Shown here: positions 33,353 through 43,659 of the stretch, piece after piece | How the letters are laid out: each line of letters begins with the position of its first letter | Numbering within the stretch: position 1 is the stretch's first letter | DNA from: Oceanospirillaceae bacterium | GTDB taxonomy: Bacteria; Pseudomonadota; Gammaproteobacteria; Pseudomonadales; Balneatricaceae | NCBI GenBank assembly: GCA_013373085.1 | Contig: JABXIM010000041.1 | Coordinates: 1 to 63,400 of the forward strand | Length of the DNA stretch: 63,400 nt | Direction of reading: 5' to 3' | Notes under the pieces: generated by a model | What the model was told of the DNA's origin: nothing | The model's database searches: none | What the model saw: the letters and a program-made list of their open reading frames with translations, nothing else | Translations under genes and position numbers: made by a program

Positions 33353-34873
33353 ATGCCTGTCGTAAGAGCGGAACTGCCGGCCACATTATACACGGCGGAG
33401 CAGAGCCGTGCGTTGGATCGTACGGCCATCGAACAATACGGTCTTCCCGGCTTCAAACTGATGCAGCGTGCCGGTCATGCTGCTTTTGCATCGCTGCAGA
33501 GTCGCTGGCCCGGTACCCGGTCGCTGACGATACTCTGTGGCAGCGGCAATAACGGCGGTGACGGTTTCGTGGTGGCGGGACTCGCGCATCAGCATGGCCT
33601 GACCGTGCAGATGCTCTGCATCGGCGACAGTGCCTTCGAGGGCAAGCTTGGGGGCGAGGCGCTGGATGCGTGGCGCTGGGCCCGGGGACTCGGCATTGCG
33701 CCGGAGTTCTATGGCCCGGACTCTGAGTTCCGCGGTGAGGTGCTGGTCGATGCGATGCTGGGAACCGGCCTTGGAGGTCCGGTCCGGGGGCTGTACGAAC
33801 GCGCCATCCAGCAGTGCAATCGCAGTGCGCAGCCGGTGCTCGCAGTGGATATACCGTCGGGCTTGTGCAGCGATACCGGCGCGGTCCAGGGTGTGGCGGT
33901 GCGTGCGGACCTCACTGTGACCTTCATCGGCCTCAAGCAGGGGTTGTTCACCCATGAGGCCGTCGACTATACCGGCGATATCGAGTTCGACGGCCTGCTG
34001 GTGCCGGAGGCCGTCTACGAAGAGGTGCCGGTAAGCGCTTTCCGCACCCAGGCCGAAGATCTCCAGTCGACCCTGGGTCGCCGGCCGCGCAGCAGTCACA
34101 AGGGGCATTTCGGCCACGTGATGGTGATCGGGGGTGACCGCGGCTTTGGCGGTGCTGCAATCATGGCGGCGCAGGCGGCTCTGCGCGCCGGTGCCGGACT
34201 GGTGTCTCTGGCGACCCGGCCCGAACACGTCGCCGCAGCACTGACGCGGCAGCCGGAACTGATGGTCAGTGGCGTGAATTCCGGGCAGGATCTCGAGCCG
34301 CTGCTGGCGCGGCCGGATATCCTGGTCATCGGGCCGGGCCTCGGGCGGGGAGCCTGGGGCGATCAGTTGCTGCAGCAGGCGCTGGCCGCGGGCAAGCCGA
34401 TGGTGGTCGATGCCGACGGGCTCAATCTGCTCAACGACAAAGGGTGGCTCGGCGGTGCGCGCCGTGACAGCTGGATCCTGACGCCGCACCCGGGCGAAGC
34501 GGCCCGGCTGCTGGATGACGATACGGTGAGTATCAATAGCGACCGCTTCGAGTCTGTACAGCGGCTGCAGGCGCGCTGCGGCGGCGTAGCGGTGCTCAAG
34601 GGCGCCGGCAGCCTCAGCTGCGACGGCGACGCGCTGCATCTCTGTTCGGCGGGAAACCCCGGCATGGCCGGTGGCGGTATGGGCGATGTGCTGTCCGGTA
34701 TTATCGGCGGCCTGTGGGCGCAGCGGCTCAAGCCGATCGACGCGGCGCGGCTCGGTGTGTTCGTCCACGCCAGTGCTGCCGATCTCTGCGCGACGAGACG
34801 CGGCGAGCGGGGGCTGCTGGCGACGGATCTGCTCGGCGCGATCCCGCTGGTGAGCAATGGCGAGAATCCTTAA
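33353..34873 (+). CDS. nnr: Bifunctional NAD(P)H-hydrate epimerase / ADP-dependent dehydratase
   Basis: 506 aa, fusion of YjeF N-terminal epimerase (about 1-220; GSGNNGGDGFVVA motif) and the ribokinase-like dehydratase (about 230-506; NPGMAGGGMGDVLSGIIGG near the end). It repairs hydrated NADH and NADPH. First gene of the run nnr-tsaE-amiB-mutL-miaA-hfq. The ATG has GGAGATACCC before it. Normal length. Confidence 0.95.
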   Translation: MPVVRAELPATLYTAEQSRALDRTAIEQYGLPGFKLMQRAGHAAFASLQSRWPGTRSLTILCGSGNNGGDGFVVAGLAHQHGLTVQMLCIGDSAFEGKLGGEALDAWRWARGLGIAPEFYGPDSEFRGEVLVDAMLGTGLGGPVRGLYERAIQQCNRSAQPVLAVDIPSGLCSDTGAVQGVAVRADLTVTFIGLKQGLFTHEAVDYTGDIEFDGLLVPEAVYEEVPVSAFRTQAEDLQSTLGRRPRSSHKGHFGHVMVIGGDRGFGGAAIMAAQAALRAGAGLVSLATRPEHVAAALTRQPELMVSGVNSGQDLEPLLARPDILVIGPGLGRGAWGDQLLQQALAAGKPMVVDADGLNLLNDKGWLGGARRDSWILTPHPGEAARLLDDDTVSINSDRFESVQRLQARCGGVAVLKGAGSLSCDGDALHLCSAGNPGMAGGGMGDVLSGIIGGLWAQRLKPIDAARLGVFVHASAADLCATRRGERGLLATDLLGAIPLVSNGENP

Positions 34874-34903
34874 CTAATTGTGGCGATGGACGATAAAGAG
34901 TAA

Positions 34904-35371
34904 ATGATCGACAAGATGGAGCACGTTGCCAATGGCGAAGCAGCCATGGTGGCGTTCGGAGAGGCGCTTGGCAGGGCCTGCGCAGGCAGAGGGGTTATAT
35001 TTCTCGAGGGCGACCTCGGCATGGGCAAGACCACCCTTTGCCGTGGCATCCTGCGGGCCTACGGGCATCAAGGAGCGGTTAAGAGTCCGACCTATACGCT
35101 GGTAGAGCCCTATGAGCTGGGCGAATACCGGCTCTATCATTTCGACCTCTATCGCCTGGCCGATCCGGAAGAGCTGGAATATCTCGGTATTCGGGATTAT
35201 TTTGCTGATGAAGACCTCTGTCTTGTGGAGTGGCCTGCGCGCGGTGAGGGCTGGCTGCCGCTACCCGATCTCAAGGTCAGTATCGAGGTGCAGGGCGAGG
35301 GGCGGCGTATCCTGTGCGAAGCGATGACGGAGCGGGGACGCCGCCAGCTGTGCGCTCTGGGCAGCCTCTGA
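34904..35371 (+). CDS. tsaE: tRNA threonylcarbamoyladenosine biosynthesis ATPase TsaE
   Basis: 155 aa P-loop protein with Walker A EGDLGMGKTT (residues 35-44). It works with TsaB and TsaD to build t6A37 in ANN-decoding tRNAs. Conserved SPTYTLVEPY and LVEWPARGE segments are present. It lies 30 bases after nnr and 44 bases before amiB. Confidence 0.95.
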   Translation: MIDKMEHVANGEAAMVAFGEALGRACAGRGVIFLEGDLGMGKTTLCRGILRAYGHQGAVKSPTYTLVEPYELGEYRLYHFDLYRLADPEELEYLGIRDYFADEDLCLVEWPARGEGWLPLPDLKVSIEVQGEGRRILCEAMTERGRRQLCALGSL

Positions 35372-35415
35372 TACCTGTAGATCAGGCGGCGGACTATAAA
35401 AAGGGAGTAGGAACG

Positions 35416-36783
35416 GTGGGCGGTATCGCGAAGGGGATCCTATGGCTGCTGGCCGGACTCTGGTTCTGCTGGCAACCGGCGTTTGCGGCTGATATTCAGA
35501 ACGTGCGCGTCTGGCTGGCACCGGATCACACGCGGCTGGTGTTCGACCTGTCAGGGCCGGTTCGGCACAAGGTATTCGGGCTGGAAAACCCGAACCGACT
35601 GGTGGTCGACATGGCAGCGTCGCAGCTAAAGGCGCAGCTCGACGGGCTTGGCCTCGACGACAGCCCTGTTCGGCAGATACGGCACTCGCGCCAGCCGGAC
35701 GGTACCCAGCGCATCGTGCTCGACCTCAGTCGTGCTATCGAGCCGCGCAGCTTCGATCTGGCGCCCAACGCCCAGTACGGGCATCGGCTGGTGGTGGATC
35801 TGCTCGAAACCGGCGGCAATCGCAACCTGGCGGCGACCGAGACACGCGCTGAGCCTGCGCCGCAGCCGCTGCCGGCGGTGGATACCAGTGCGCTGCGCGA
35901 TATCATAGTCGTCATCGACGCCGGTCACGGCGGTGAGGATCCGGGCGCCGCAGGCCCCGGTGGCCTGCGCGAGAAGGATGTGGTGCTGTCCATTGCCCGC
36001 GAGGTCCATCGCCGACTGGAGAATACGCCGGGCTACAAACCGGTGCTGGTGCGTGATGGCGATTACTACGTCAGCCTGCGCGGCCGCACCAAACTGGCGC
36101 GCCGCCACAACGCCGACCTCTTTGTCTCCATCCACGCCGATGCGTTCAAGGACAAGCGTGCGCGCGGCGCTTCGGTCTGGATCATCTCCGATCGCGGCGC
36201 CACCAGTGAAGTCGGGCGCTGGCTGGCGCAGAAGGAAAACAGCGCGGATGCCATCGGTGGTGTCGTCAGCCTCGACGACAAGGACGAGGTGCTGGCGGGT
36301 GTGCTGCTGGACATGTCGATGACCTACAGCAAGGAGGGCAGCCGCCAGGTGGCGGACCGGGTGCACAACAACATCGGCAAGTTCGCCCGTATGCACAAAC
36401 CCTTTGTCGAGCAGGCGGGGTTCGTGGTGCTGAAGTCGCCGGGCATTCCGTCGATCCTGGTCGAAACCGGATTCATCTCCAATCCCGAAGAAGCGCGCAA
36501 ACTGCGTTCGAAAAGCTACCAGCGGGAAATGGCGGCGGCGATCGCCGACGGCATCCAGGATTACTTCTGGCAGCGTCCGCCCGCCATGACCCATGTCGCC
36601 CACCGCAAGAACGGCGGTGCCCTGCCGACACTGGCTTCGCGCACCTACAAGGTAGCGCGGGGCGATACCCTGTCGGTGATCGCAGTCCGTAACGGCGTGT
36701 CACTGGCGTCGCTGCGGGCGGTCAACGGTCTTGCCAACGATACCATCCGGGTCGGTCAGCTGTTGAAAATACCGTCCAGCTGA
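35416..36783 (+). CDS. amiB: N-acetylmuramoyl-L-alanine amidase AmiB
   Basis: 455 aa. A signal peptide (ends FCWQPAFA, mature from ADIQ) is followed by an AMIN domain (about 28-125) that localises to peptidoglycan. Then comes the zinc amidase_3 domain with VVIDAGHGGEDPGA and SIHADAF, and a C-terminal LysM repeat (YKVARGDTLSVIAVRNGVS). It splits septal murein during division. The GTG at 35416 is chosen because AGGGAGTAGGA precedes it and the signal peptide starts there; a longer start would put a polar stretch before the signal. Confidence 0.93.
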   Translation: MGGIAKGILWLLAGLWFCWQPAFAADIQNVRVWLAPDHTRLVFDLSGPVRHKVFGLENPNRLVVDMAASQLKAQLDGLGLDDSPVRQIRHSRQPDGTQRIVLDLSRAIEPRSFDLAPNAQYGHRLVVDLLETGGNRNLAATETRAEPAPQPLPAVDTSALRDIIVVIDAGHGGEDPGAAGPGGLREKDVVLSIAREVHRRLENTPGYKPVLVRDGDYYVSLRGRTKLARRHNADLFVSIHADAFKDKRARGASVWIISDRGATSEVGRWLAQKENSADAIGGVVSLDDKDEVLAGVLLDMSMTYSKEGSRQVADRVHNNIGKFARMHKPFVEQAGFVVLKSPGIPSILVETGFISNPEEARKLRSKSYQREMAAAIADGIQDYFWQRPPAMTHVAHRKNGGALPTLASRTYKVARGDTLSVIAVRNGVSLASLRAVNGLANDTIRVGQLLKIPSS

Positions 36784-36808
36784 CCTGGTGATTGGTCGCT
36801 CGCCTCCG

Positions 36809-36832
36809 GTAACACAGGCGCGCCTGTGTTAC
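36809..36832. repeat. Perfect 24-base palindrome before mutL
   Basis: Twelve bases GTAACACAGGCG followed directly by their exact reverse complement, between amiB and mutL, 44 bases before the mutL start. No T-run follows. Either an operator for an unknown dimeric regulator or an RNA hairpin. It overlaps where a mutL promoter could lie. Confidence 0.7.
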
Positions 36833-36876
36833 ATTGGGGCGCTTCTCAATCATCCCGGACAGATACTGCGTTTTTT

Positions 36877-38754
36877 ATGTCACGAATTCATCTGCTGTCG
36901 CCGCGACTGGCCAACCAGATCGCGGCCGGCGAGGTTGTCGAACGTCCCGCCTCGGTGGTCAAGGAATTGTTGGAAAACAGCCTTGATGCCGGTGCTTCCC
37001 AGATCGAGATCGATGTGGAGCAGGGCGGGGTCAAGCTGATTCGGCTGCGCGATAACGGCGACGGCATCGAACAGGATGACCTCTCGCTGGCGCTGAGTCG
37101 CCATGCCACGTCGAAAATCCTGGCACTGGAAGACCTGGAGGCGGTTGGCAGTCTCGGCTTCCGGGGCGAGGCGCTCGCCAGTATCAGTTCGGTGTCGCGA
37201 CTGACCCTGACCTCGCGTCGGGTGGGGAGCGATAATGCCTGGCAGGTGCAGACCGAGGGACGGGATATGGACACCAGCGTGACACCGGCGTCGCATCCGC
37301 AGGGTACCAGCGTCGAGGTGCGCGACCTGTTCTTCAACACGCCGGCGCGTCGCAAGTTCCTGCGCACCGAGCAGACCGAATTCAAGCACCTGGAGGAAGT
37401 GGTCAAGCGTCTCGCGCTGAGCCGCTCCGACGTCGCCTTTTCGCTGCGCCATAATGGCCGCGTGATCCATCAGTTGCGTCCGGCCCGGACCGAGGCCGAA
37501 CACGAACGGCGCATCGCCACCGTGTGCGGCCCCGCCTTCATCGATCAGTCGCTGTCACTGGACATTGCGGCGGAGGCCAGCGGCCTGAGGCTGTGGGGCT
37601 GGATCGGTCTGCCGACGTTTTCCCGCAGTCAGGCGGATCTGCAGTACTTTTTTGTCAACGGCCGCATCATCCGCGACAAGCTGGTGGCTCACGCCATTCG
37701 CCAGGCGTATCAGGACGTGCTGTTCCACGGTCGGCATCCGGCATTCGTGCTGTACCTCGAGCTGGACCCGAAGCTGGTTGATGTCAACGTGCACCCGACC
37801 AAGCACGAAGTGCGCTTTCGCGAGGGTCGGCTGGTGCACGATTTCATCTTCCGCACCCTGCACCGGGTGATTGCCGACGTCAGACCCGAGGCTGCGCCTG
37901 CGGAGGCCGCGCCCACGGCCATGACGCCTGCGCCCGGTTCGGCCGTCAGCGCGCCGCGGTACGAGCAGGGTCGAATGGCGCTTGGCAACAGTGCGCCGGC
38001 GCCGGCGGCGATACGTGACCAGGTCAGTGCCTATGGTGCCTTGCATCGGCCGGAACAGGCTTCCGCTGTGCCGCATATCTCGGGGAGTTCCGCTGGAGGT
38101 GGTGCAGCCCCGGCAGCAGCCGTGCCTTTCGCAGGAGCTGCCGCCATGGCGGCGTCGGCCGACGACAAGGCGCCTCCGCTGGGTTATGCCATCGCCCAGC
38201 TGCACGGCGTCTACATACTGTCGCAGAACGAGCAGGGGCTGGTGCTGGTGGACATGCACGCGGCGCACGAACGTATCGTTTATGAGCGAATGAAGCAGGC
38301 CTACGAAACCGAAGTGGTGCGCTCGCAGCCGCTGCTGGTGCCGCTTAACCTGGCGGTGAGCCAGCGCGAGGCGGATTGTGCCCAGGAGCAGGAGGCGGTG
38401 TTCCGACGCCTCGGCTTCGAACTGTCACGAATGGCCGAGGAGAGCCTGGTCATTCGCCAGGTACCGGTGGCACTGGCCAGGGGCAACGTCGAGCAGCTGG
38501 TACGGGACGTGCTATCCGATATGCTCACCTATGGCAGCAGCCAGCGCATCGAGCATCATATCAACGAACTGCTGGCGACTATGGCCTGTCATGGTGCCGT
38601 GCGCGCCAACCGACAGCTCACACTCCCGGAAATGAACGCCCTGCTGCGTGATATGGAGATTACCGAGCGCAGTGGTCAGTGCAACCACGGTCGTCCGACC
38701 TGGACGCAGCTGACCATGGCCGAGCTTGACAAGCTGTTTCTGCGGGGGCGCTGA
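36877..38754 (+). CDS. mutL: DNA mismatch repair protein MutL
   Basis: 625 aa. The N-terminal GHKL ATPase is clear: [20 protein letters not shown] with the catalytic Glu, [10 protein letters not shown] and [14 protein letters not shown] variable linker (about 350-440, A/P-rich) leads to the dimerisation domain ending in [16 protein letters not shown]. The [14 protein letters not shown] stretch begins the C-terminal domain. The endonuclease motif DQHAxxE is replaced by DMHAAHE, and the protein resembles E. coli MutL. ATG 36877 is used by alignment to the family start. Confidence 0.96.
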   Translation: MSRIHLLSPRLANQIAAGEVVERPASVVKELLENSLDAGASQIEIDVEQGGVKLIRLRDNGDGIEQDDLSLALSRHATSKILALEDLEAVGSLGFRGEALASISSVSRLTLTSRRVGSDNAWQVQTEGRDMDTSVTPASHPQGTSVEVRDLFFNTPARRKFLRTEQTEFKHLEEVVKRLALSRSDVAFSLRHNGRVIHQLRPARTEAEHERRIATVCGPAFIDQSLSLDIAAEASGLRLWGWIGLPTFSRSQADLQYFFVNGRIIRDKLVAHAIRQAYQDVLFHGRHPAFVLYLELDPKLVDVNVHPTKHEVRFREGRLVHDFIFRTLHRVIADVRPEAAPAEAAPTAMTPAPGSAVSAPRYEQGRMALGNSAPAPAAIRDQVSAYGALHRPEQASAVPHISGSSAGGGAAPAAAVPFAGAAAMAASADDKAPPLGYAIAQLHGVYILSQNEQGLVLVDMHAAHERIVYERMKQAYETEVVRSQPLLVPLNLAVSQREADCAQEQEAVFRRLGFELSRMAEESLVIRQVPVALARGNVEQLVRDVLSDMLTYGSSQRIEHHINELLATMACHGAVRANRQLTLPEMNALLRDMEITERSGQCNHGRPTWTQLTMAELDKLFLRGR

Positions 38755-38755
38755 A

Positions 38756-39700
38756 ATGACGGACAAAAGACTGCCGCCGGCGATCTTCCTGATGGGGCCG
38801 ACCGCAGCCGGCAAAACGGCGCTGGCGATGGCGCTGCATGACCGTCTGCCCTGTGACATCATCAGTGTCGATTCGGCGCTGATCTACCGTGGCATGGACA
38901 TTGGCACTGCCAAGCCGACAGCGGACGAACTGGCACGTTATCCGCACCGTCTGGTCGATATCTGCGACCCGGCCGAAAGCTATTCCGCGGCGCGGTTTCG
39001 CGAGGACGCACTGGCCGAGATGGCGCGCATCTCGGCGGCCGGCCGCATTCCATTGCTGGTCGGTGGCACCATGCTCTATTTCAATGCCTTGCAGCACGGG
39101 CTGGCCGATCTGCCCCGGGCCGACGCCGATGTCCGCGCCCGGCTCGAGCGGGATGCCGCCAGCCATGGCTGGCCGGAGATGCATCGGCGTCTGGCTCAGG
39201 TCGACCCTGAGTCGGCCGAGCGTCTTAAACCGATGGACTCGCAGCGTATCCAGCGGGCGCTCGAGGTCTACGAGCTCAGCGGGCGGCCAATGAGCGAACT
39301 GTGGCGCGAGCAGCAGCGCACGGCATTGCCGTACAACCTGGTGTCGATGGCGGTGATGCCGCAGGCGCGCGCCGAACTGCATCGGCGTATCGAACTGCGC
39401 TACGATCAGATGCTGCAGCAGGGGCTGGTCGACGAGGTTGAGCGGGTGCTCCATGCGCGCGGCGATTTGGATCCGAGCTACCCGTCCGTGCGTTGTGTCG
39501 GTTACCGCCAGGTGTGGGAATACCTCGAGGGGCGCTGGGACTATGAAACCATGAGGTACAAGGGTATTGTAGCGACCCGCCAGCTCGCCAAGCGCCAGAT
39601 CACCTGGCTGCGAGGCTGGGACGATCTCCACTCGCTCGAGACGAACGATCCCGAACTGGTGGCTAAAGCCTTGAAGTTAGTCGACTCTGCCATTATATAA
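38756..39700 (+). CDS. miaA: tRNA dimethylallyltransferase MiaA
   Basis: 314 aa. It adds dimethylallyl to A37 of UNN-decoding tRNAs, the first step before MiaB. P-loop [11 protein letters not shown] near the N-terminus, [30 protein letters not shown] and the C-terminal [14 protein letters not shown] are typical. It starts within the two bases after the mutL stop (TGAAATG), showing strong coupling. Confidence 0.96.
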   Translation: MTDKRLPPAIFLMGPTAAGKTALAMALHDRLPCDIISVDSALIYRGMDIGTAKPTADELARYPHRLVDICDPAESYSAARFREDALAEMARISAAGRIPLLVGGTMLYFNALQHGLADLPRADADVRARLERDAASHGWPEMHRRLAQVDPESAERLKPMDSQRIQRALEVYELSGRPMSELWREQQRTALPYNLVSMAVMPQARAELHRRIELRYDQMLQQGLVDEVERVLHARGDLDPSYPSVRCVGYRQVWEYLEGRWDYETMRYKGIVATRQLAKRQITWLRGWDDLHSLETNDPELVAKALKLVDSAII

Positions 39701-39830
39701 TGGACGGCTGGCAGAACTTGGCCGCTCGGCGACTGTCAGTACTGGGTCAGGGGCATCTGAGGGGGTAAGAATGGTGTCCCGGCCACATAACGTATAAACC
39801 TATAACGAATCTTTCAGGAAGGAGTTTGCA
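39701..39830 (+). promoter_or_regulatory. miaA-hfq gap with hfq leader
   Basis: 130 bases. TGCCATTATATAATGG overlaps the end of miaA and contains a TATAAT-like box (39693-39698), which could serve hfq. AAGGAGTTTGCA is the hfq ribosome site. Confidence 0.45.
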
Positions 39831-40070
39831 ATGTCAAAAGGGCAGTCTCTACAAGACCCTTACCTTAACGTACTGCGCAAGGAGCGCGTACCGGTTTCCA
39901 TCTTTCTCGTCAACGGGATCAAGCTGCAGGGGCAGATCGAGTCTTTCGATCAGTTCGTGATCCTGCTGAAGAATACCGTCAGCCAGATGGTTTACAAGCA
40001 CGCCATTTCGACCGTCGTTCCTTCGCGTCCGGTAAAACTGCCGCAGGGCGACGACAAACAGCCGGACTGA
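39831..40070 (+). CDS. hfq: RNA chaperone Hfq
   Basis: 79 aa hexameric Sm-like protein that pairs small RNAs with mRNAs. Sm1 ([20 protein letters not shown]) and Sm2 ([14 protein letters not shown], with the YKH uridine pocket) are intact, and QSLQDPYLN is the usual N-terminus. The C-terminal tail is short, as in Pseudomonas Hfq. Followed seven bases later by hflX. Confidence 0.98.
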   Translation: MSKGQSLQDPYLNVLRKERVPVSIFLVNGIKLQGQIESFDQFVILLKNTVSQMVYKHAISTVVPSRPVKLPQGDDKQPD

Positions 40071-40077
40071 GGTCATC

Positions 40078-41376
40078 TTGTTTTTCGAACGACCGGAGTC
40101 TGGAGAAAAAGCGGTCCTCGTTCACATCGATTTCGGTGATGAGCGCGAGGCCGAAAGTCCCCAGGAGCTCGAAGAGCTCGCACTCTCGGCAGGCGCGGAC
40201 CCGGTGGATTTTCTCCTCGGGTCCCGTGCCCATCCGAGCCCCAAATTCTTTCTCGGCAGCGGCAAGCTCGAAGAGCTGCGCGGACTGGTGAACCTTCACG
40301 GTGCCGAGCTTGTCATATTCAACCATGCGCTGTCCCCGGCTCAGGAACGCAATATCGAGCGTGAGATCAAGTGCCGCGTGCTCGACCGAACCGGTCTGAT
40401 CCTCGATATCTTCGCGCAACGTGCCCGCACCCACGAGGGCAAGTTGCAGGTCGAGCTGGCGCAGCTGGATCACATGTCGACGCGCCTGGTGCGCGGCTGG
40501 ACCCACCTCGAGCGCCAGAAAGGCGGTATCGGTCTGCGCGGCCCGGGTGAAACCCAGCTAGAAACCGACCGGCGTCTGCTGCGGGCGAGGATGAAGAGCA
40601 TCCACAAGCGGCTCGAGAAGGTGCGGCGGCAGCGTGACCAGGGGCGTAGAGCCCGTCAGCGGGCCGAAGTGCCGACGGTTTCGCTTGTCGGCTATACCAA
40701 CGCCGGCAAGTCTACGTTGTTCAATGCTCTGACCACCGCCGAGGTTTATGCCGCGGATCAGTTGTTCGCGACACTGGATCCGACGTTGCGCAAGGTGCAA
40801 CTGGCCGATGTCGGTCCGGCGATCCTGGCGGACACCGTTGGTTTCATCCGGCACCTGCCGCACAAGCTGGTGGAGGCATTTCGTGCAACACTGCAGGAGA
40901 CGTCCGAGGCCACTTTGCTGCTGCATGTGATCGACTGTCACGACGATGAGCGTACTGAGCATATCGAACAGGTCAAACACGTGCTGCGGGAAATCGGCGC
41001 CGACGAAATACCGGTGCTCGAGGTCTACAACAAGATTGACCTGCTTCAGGGGCAGGAAGCGAGAATCGACCGGGGCGAGGATGGTTTGCCCTGGCGTGTC
41101 TGGCTGTCGGCGGTAACCGGCGAGGGGGCCGAGCTCTTGTTTCAGGCGGTGAGCGAGCGCCTGTCCGACGACCTGTTTCACGATACGCTCTGTCTGAATC
41201 CGAGCGAGGGTCAGTTGCGGGCGCATCTCTATGCCCAGGGAGCGGTGGTGAGAGAGCGCATCGACGAGGCGGGGCGGATGCTGGTCGAGGTGCGGCTGCA
41301 GAAAAAGGACCTGCTGCAGCTGCTGAGTCGGCTCGGTATACCGACGGATCGTTATCTGGCGCAGGCGGCCTGCTGA
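40078..41376 (+). CDS. hflX: Ribosome-splitting GTPase HflX
   Basis: 432 aa. N-terminal HflX domain (to about 190), with GGIGLRGPGETQLE, then a GTPase with G1 GYTNAGKST, G3 DTVGFIRHLP and G4 NKID. It rescues stalled ribosomes under stress. The TTG start is supported by GAGG six bases upstream and is the only start giving the full N-terminus. Confidence 0.94.
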   Translation: MFFERPESGEKAVLVHIDFGDEREAESPQELEELALSAGADPVDFLLGSRAHPSPKFFLGSGKLEELRGLVNLHGAELVIFNHALSPAQERNIEREIKCRVLDRTGLILDIFAQRARTHEGKLQVELAQLDHMSTRLVRGWTHLERQKGGIGLRGPGETQLETDRRLLRARMKSIHKRLEKVRRQRDQGRRARQRAEVPTVSLVGYTNAGKSTLFNALTTAEVYAADQLFATLDPTLRKVQLADVGPAILADTVGFIRHLPHKLVEAFRATLQETSEATLLLHVIDCHDDERTEHIEQVKHVLREIGADEIPVLEVYNKIDLLQGQEARIDRGEDGLPWRVWLSAVTGEGAELLFQAVSERLSDDLFHDTLCLNPSEGQLRAHLYAQGAVVRERIDEAGRMLVEVRLQKKDLLQLLSRLGIPTDRYLAQAAC

Positions 41377-41462
41377 AACAGGTGACGACTAAGGTTGCAC
41401 CTGCTAGGGTGGCTACCTACAATTTTTTGAGTTGAATCAAGCATTTTGCAACGGAGAACGGT

Positions 41463-42650
41463 ATGGCTTGGAATGAGCCCGGTGGGAACGGAGATGGTAA
41501 CAACCATGATCCCTGGAGCGGCGACAAGCGTGGCGGCAACCGCGGTGGCGGTGATCAGGGGCCACCGGATCTTGACGAGGCGCTGCGCAAGCTTCAGGAC
41601 CGGCTCAATGGTATCTTCGGCAAGACCGGAGGTGGCGGCGGAGGCGGTGGCGGTACCTCCGGGTCCGGCTTCGTGTGGGTGCTGCTGGCCGTTGTTGTGA
41701 TTGGCTGGGCCGCCATGGGCTTCTACACGGTCGATCAGCAGGAGCGTGGCGTGGTGCTGCGTCTAGGCAAGTACTACGAGACCGTCAATCCCGGTCTGCA
41801 GTGGAACCCGCCGCTGATCGACGAAGTGACCAAGGTCAATACCACCCGTGTCCGGACGCATGACCACCGGGCGCTGATGCTGACCGAGGACGAGAACATC
41901 GTCGACATCGATATGACGGTGCAGTATCTGGTGACCGATCCCAAGGCCTACCGGCTGAATGTCCGCGATCCCGAGAACAGCCTGGCGCATGCCGCCGAGT
42001 CTGCCCTGCGTCAGGTGGTCGGCAGCTCGGAAATGCATTCGCTTCTGACCGAAGGGCGAGAAGCGCTGGCCATCGCCGTGCAGCAGCGTCTGCAGAACTA
42101 CATGCAGACCTACTCCACGGGCCTCAACATTTCCAAGATCAACGTTAAGAACGCCCAGGCGCCCACCCAGGTGCAGGATGCCTTCGATGACGTGATCAAG
42201 GCGCGCGAGGACGAGCAGCGGGTCAAGAACGAAGCCGAAGCCTATGCCAACGGTATCGTACCGGAAGCTCGCGGTGAGGCGCAGCGCATGCTCGAGGAGG
42301 CGAACGCCTACCGCGAGGAAGTGACCGCCCGTGCCGAGGGTGAGACCAAGCGCTTCCTGGCGCTGCTCGGCGAATACCAGAAGGCCCCCGAGGTGACCCG
42401 TGAGCGCCTCTACCTCGACACCATGCAGTCGGTGTTCGAAAAGAATCCGAAGGTGCTGGTCGATGTGCAGGGTGGCAACAACATGATGTATCTGCCTCTG
42501 GATAAGTTGATGCAGAACTCCACGGAGCGTCGTGAGGCGGCGCGCGGCGGGCAGCGGCTGGATGAGCAGTCGATGAGAGATTTAACGGACAGGGTGGTCG
42601 ACGAGTTGCGTCAGCGCCAGAGCACCACGACGCGTAGGGAGGGCCGCTAA
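41463..42650 (+). CDS. hflK: FtsH protease modulator HflK
   Basis: 395 aa. A glycine-rich N-terminus (about 1-65, with a run of glycines) precedes one TM helix (about 70-92) and a large SPFH/band-7 domain (VDQQERGVVLRLGKYYETVN onward). A coiled region and a polar C-terminus follow. HflK and HflC form a periplasmic-facing cage around FtsH. The stop overlaps the hflC start by one base. Confidence 0.95.
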   Translation: MAWNEPGGNGDGNNHDPWSGDKRGGNRGGGDQGPPDLDEALRKLQDRLNGIFGKTGGGGGGGGGTSGSGFVWVLLAVVVIGWAAMGFYTVDQQERGVVLRLGKYYETVNPGLQWNPPLIDEVTKVNTTRVRTHDHRALMLTEDENIVDIDMTVQYLVTDPKAYRLNVRDPENSLAHAAESALRQVVGSSEMHSLLTEGREALAIAVQQRLQNYMQTYSTGLNISKINVKNAQAPTQVQDAFDDVIKAREDEQRVKNEAEAYANGIVPEARGEAQRMLEEANAYREEVTARAEGETKRFLALLGEYQKAPEVTRERLYLDTMQSVFEKNPKVLVDVQGGNNMMYLPLDKLMQNSTERREAARGGQRLDEQSMRDLTDRVVDELRQRQSTTTRREGR

Positions 42651-43525
42651 TGAAGCCTAAGTCGATGGTTGTGCTGGTAGTGCTGCTGCTGGTCTTCATG
42701 GTGGGTTCGAAGTCGGTCTACATCGTCAAGGAGACCGAGCGTGCGGTGATGCTGCGGTTCGGTGAGATCGTCAATGACGACGTCAAGCCCGGCCTTCACT
42801 TCAAGATCCCGTTCGTCAACACCGTTCGCAAGTTCGACGGTCGTGTTCTGACGCTGGATGCGCGTCCGCAGTCTTTCCTGACGCTGGAGAAAAAGCGTCT
42901 GGTGGTGGATGCGTTCATCAAGTGGCGGATCGAGAACGTCGGCAAGTACTACACCGCGACGTCCGGTGATGAGTTCCGGGCTGGCGACGTGCTTTCGAGC
43001 CGCGTCGAGAACGAGCTGCGTAACCAGTTCGGTGCCCGCACGTTGAATCAGGTCGTCTCCGGCGAGCGTGAAGAGCTGATGGACGAGGTCATTCGTCAGC
43101 TCAGCGAGGTCGCTCAGCAGGAGCTCGGCATCAATGTAATCGATGTCCGCGTCAAGCGGGTCGAGCTGCCGGCAGAGGTCTCCGAATCGGTTTACGAGCG
43201 GATGCGCACCGAGCGGCAGCGCGAGGCGCGGGAGCTGCGGGCGCGTGGTCGTGAGCTGGCGGAGGGTATTCGAGCCGATGCCGATCGCCAGGTCACCGTC
43301 ATCAAGGCCGAAGCCTATCGTGAGGCGGAGGAGATCCGCGGTGAAGGGGATGCCACGGCAGCCAGCGTTTACTCGGACGCCTTCAGTCGTGATCCGGAGT
43401 TTTACTCCTTCCATCGCAGCCTCAATGCCTATCGCAATTCGTTCGGTGGCGAGGGCGGCGATGTGTTGCTGCTCGATCCCAGCAGCGAGTTCTTCAAGTA
43501 TCTGTCGGAGCCCGAGCGGCGCTGA
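42650..43525 (+). CDS. hflC: FtsH protease modulator HflC
   Basis: 291 aa, partner of HflK. One N-terminal TM helix (SMVVLVVLLLVFMVGSKSVY), then an SPFH domain beginning VKETERAVMLRFGEI and an alpha-helical region ending near EFFKYLSEPE. The start ATG shares its first base with the hflK stop (TAATG), so the pair is made in equal amounts. A terminator follows 75 bases later. Confidence 0.96.
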   Translation: MKPKSMVVLVVLLLVFMVGSKSVYIVKETERAVMLRFGEIVNDDVKPGLHFKIPFVNTVRKFDGRVLTLDARPQSFLTLEKKRLVVDAFIKWRIENVGKYYTATSGDEFRAGDVLSSRVENELRNQFGARTLNQVVSGEREELMDEVIRQLSEVAQQELGINVIDVRVKRVELPAEVSESVYERMRTERQREARELRARGRELAEGIRADADRQVTVIKAEAYREAEEIRGEGDATAASVYSDAFSRDPEFYSFHRSLNAYRNSFGGEGGDVLLLDPSSEFFKYLSEPERR

Positions 43526-43598
43526 TGCGCCCTCCCATCCGACGGCTTTAATCCGGCGGAAGCGGGTGCAATTTTTCGCCCGTTCCGTGGTAGAATAC

Positions 43599-43626
43599 AA
43601 AAACCGGGTCCCGACCCGGTTTTTTT
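43599..43626 (+). terminator. Terminator after hflC
   Basis: ACCGGGT/ACCCGGT stem with CCCG loop, preceded by an A-run and followed by seven T (43620-43626). It ends the long amiB-hflC run; TAGAAT at 43591-43596 just before it may be a -10 box. Confidence 0.88.
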
Positions 43627-43659
43627 GTGGCAGCAGCGCGCCGAAAAACGAGGTTTTTC

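Noticed and set aside
38160-38260. MutL endonuclease motif
   Set aside because: [12 protein letters not shown] resembles the DQHAxxE metal motif, but gammaproteobacterial MutL proteins of this kind usually lack the endonuclease, so no nuclease activity is claimed.
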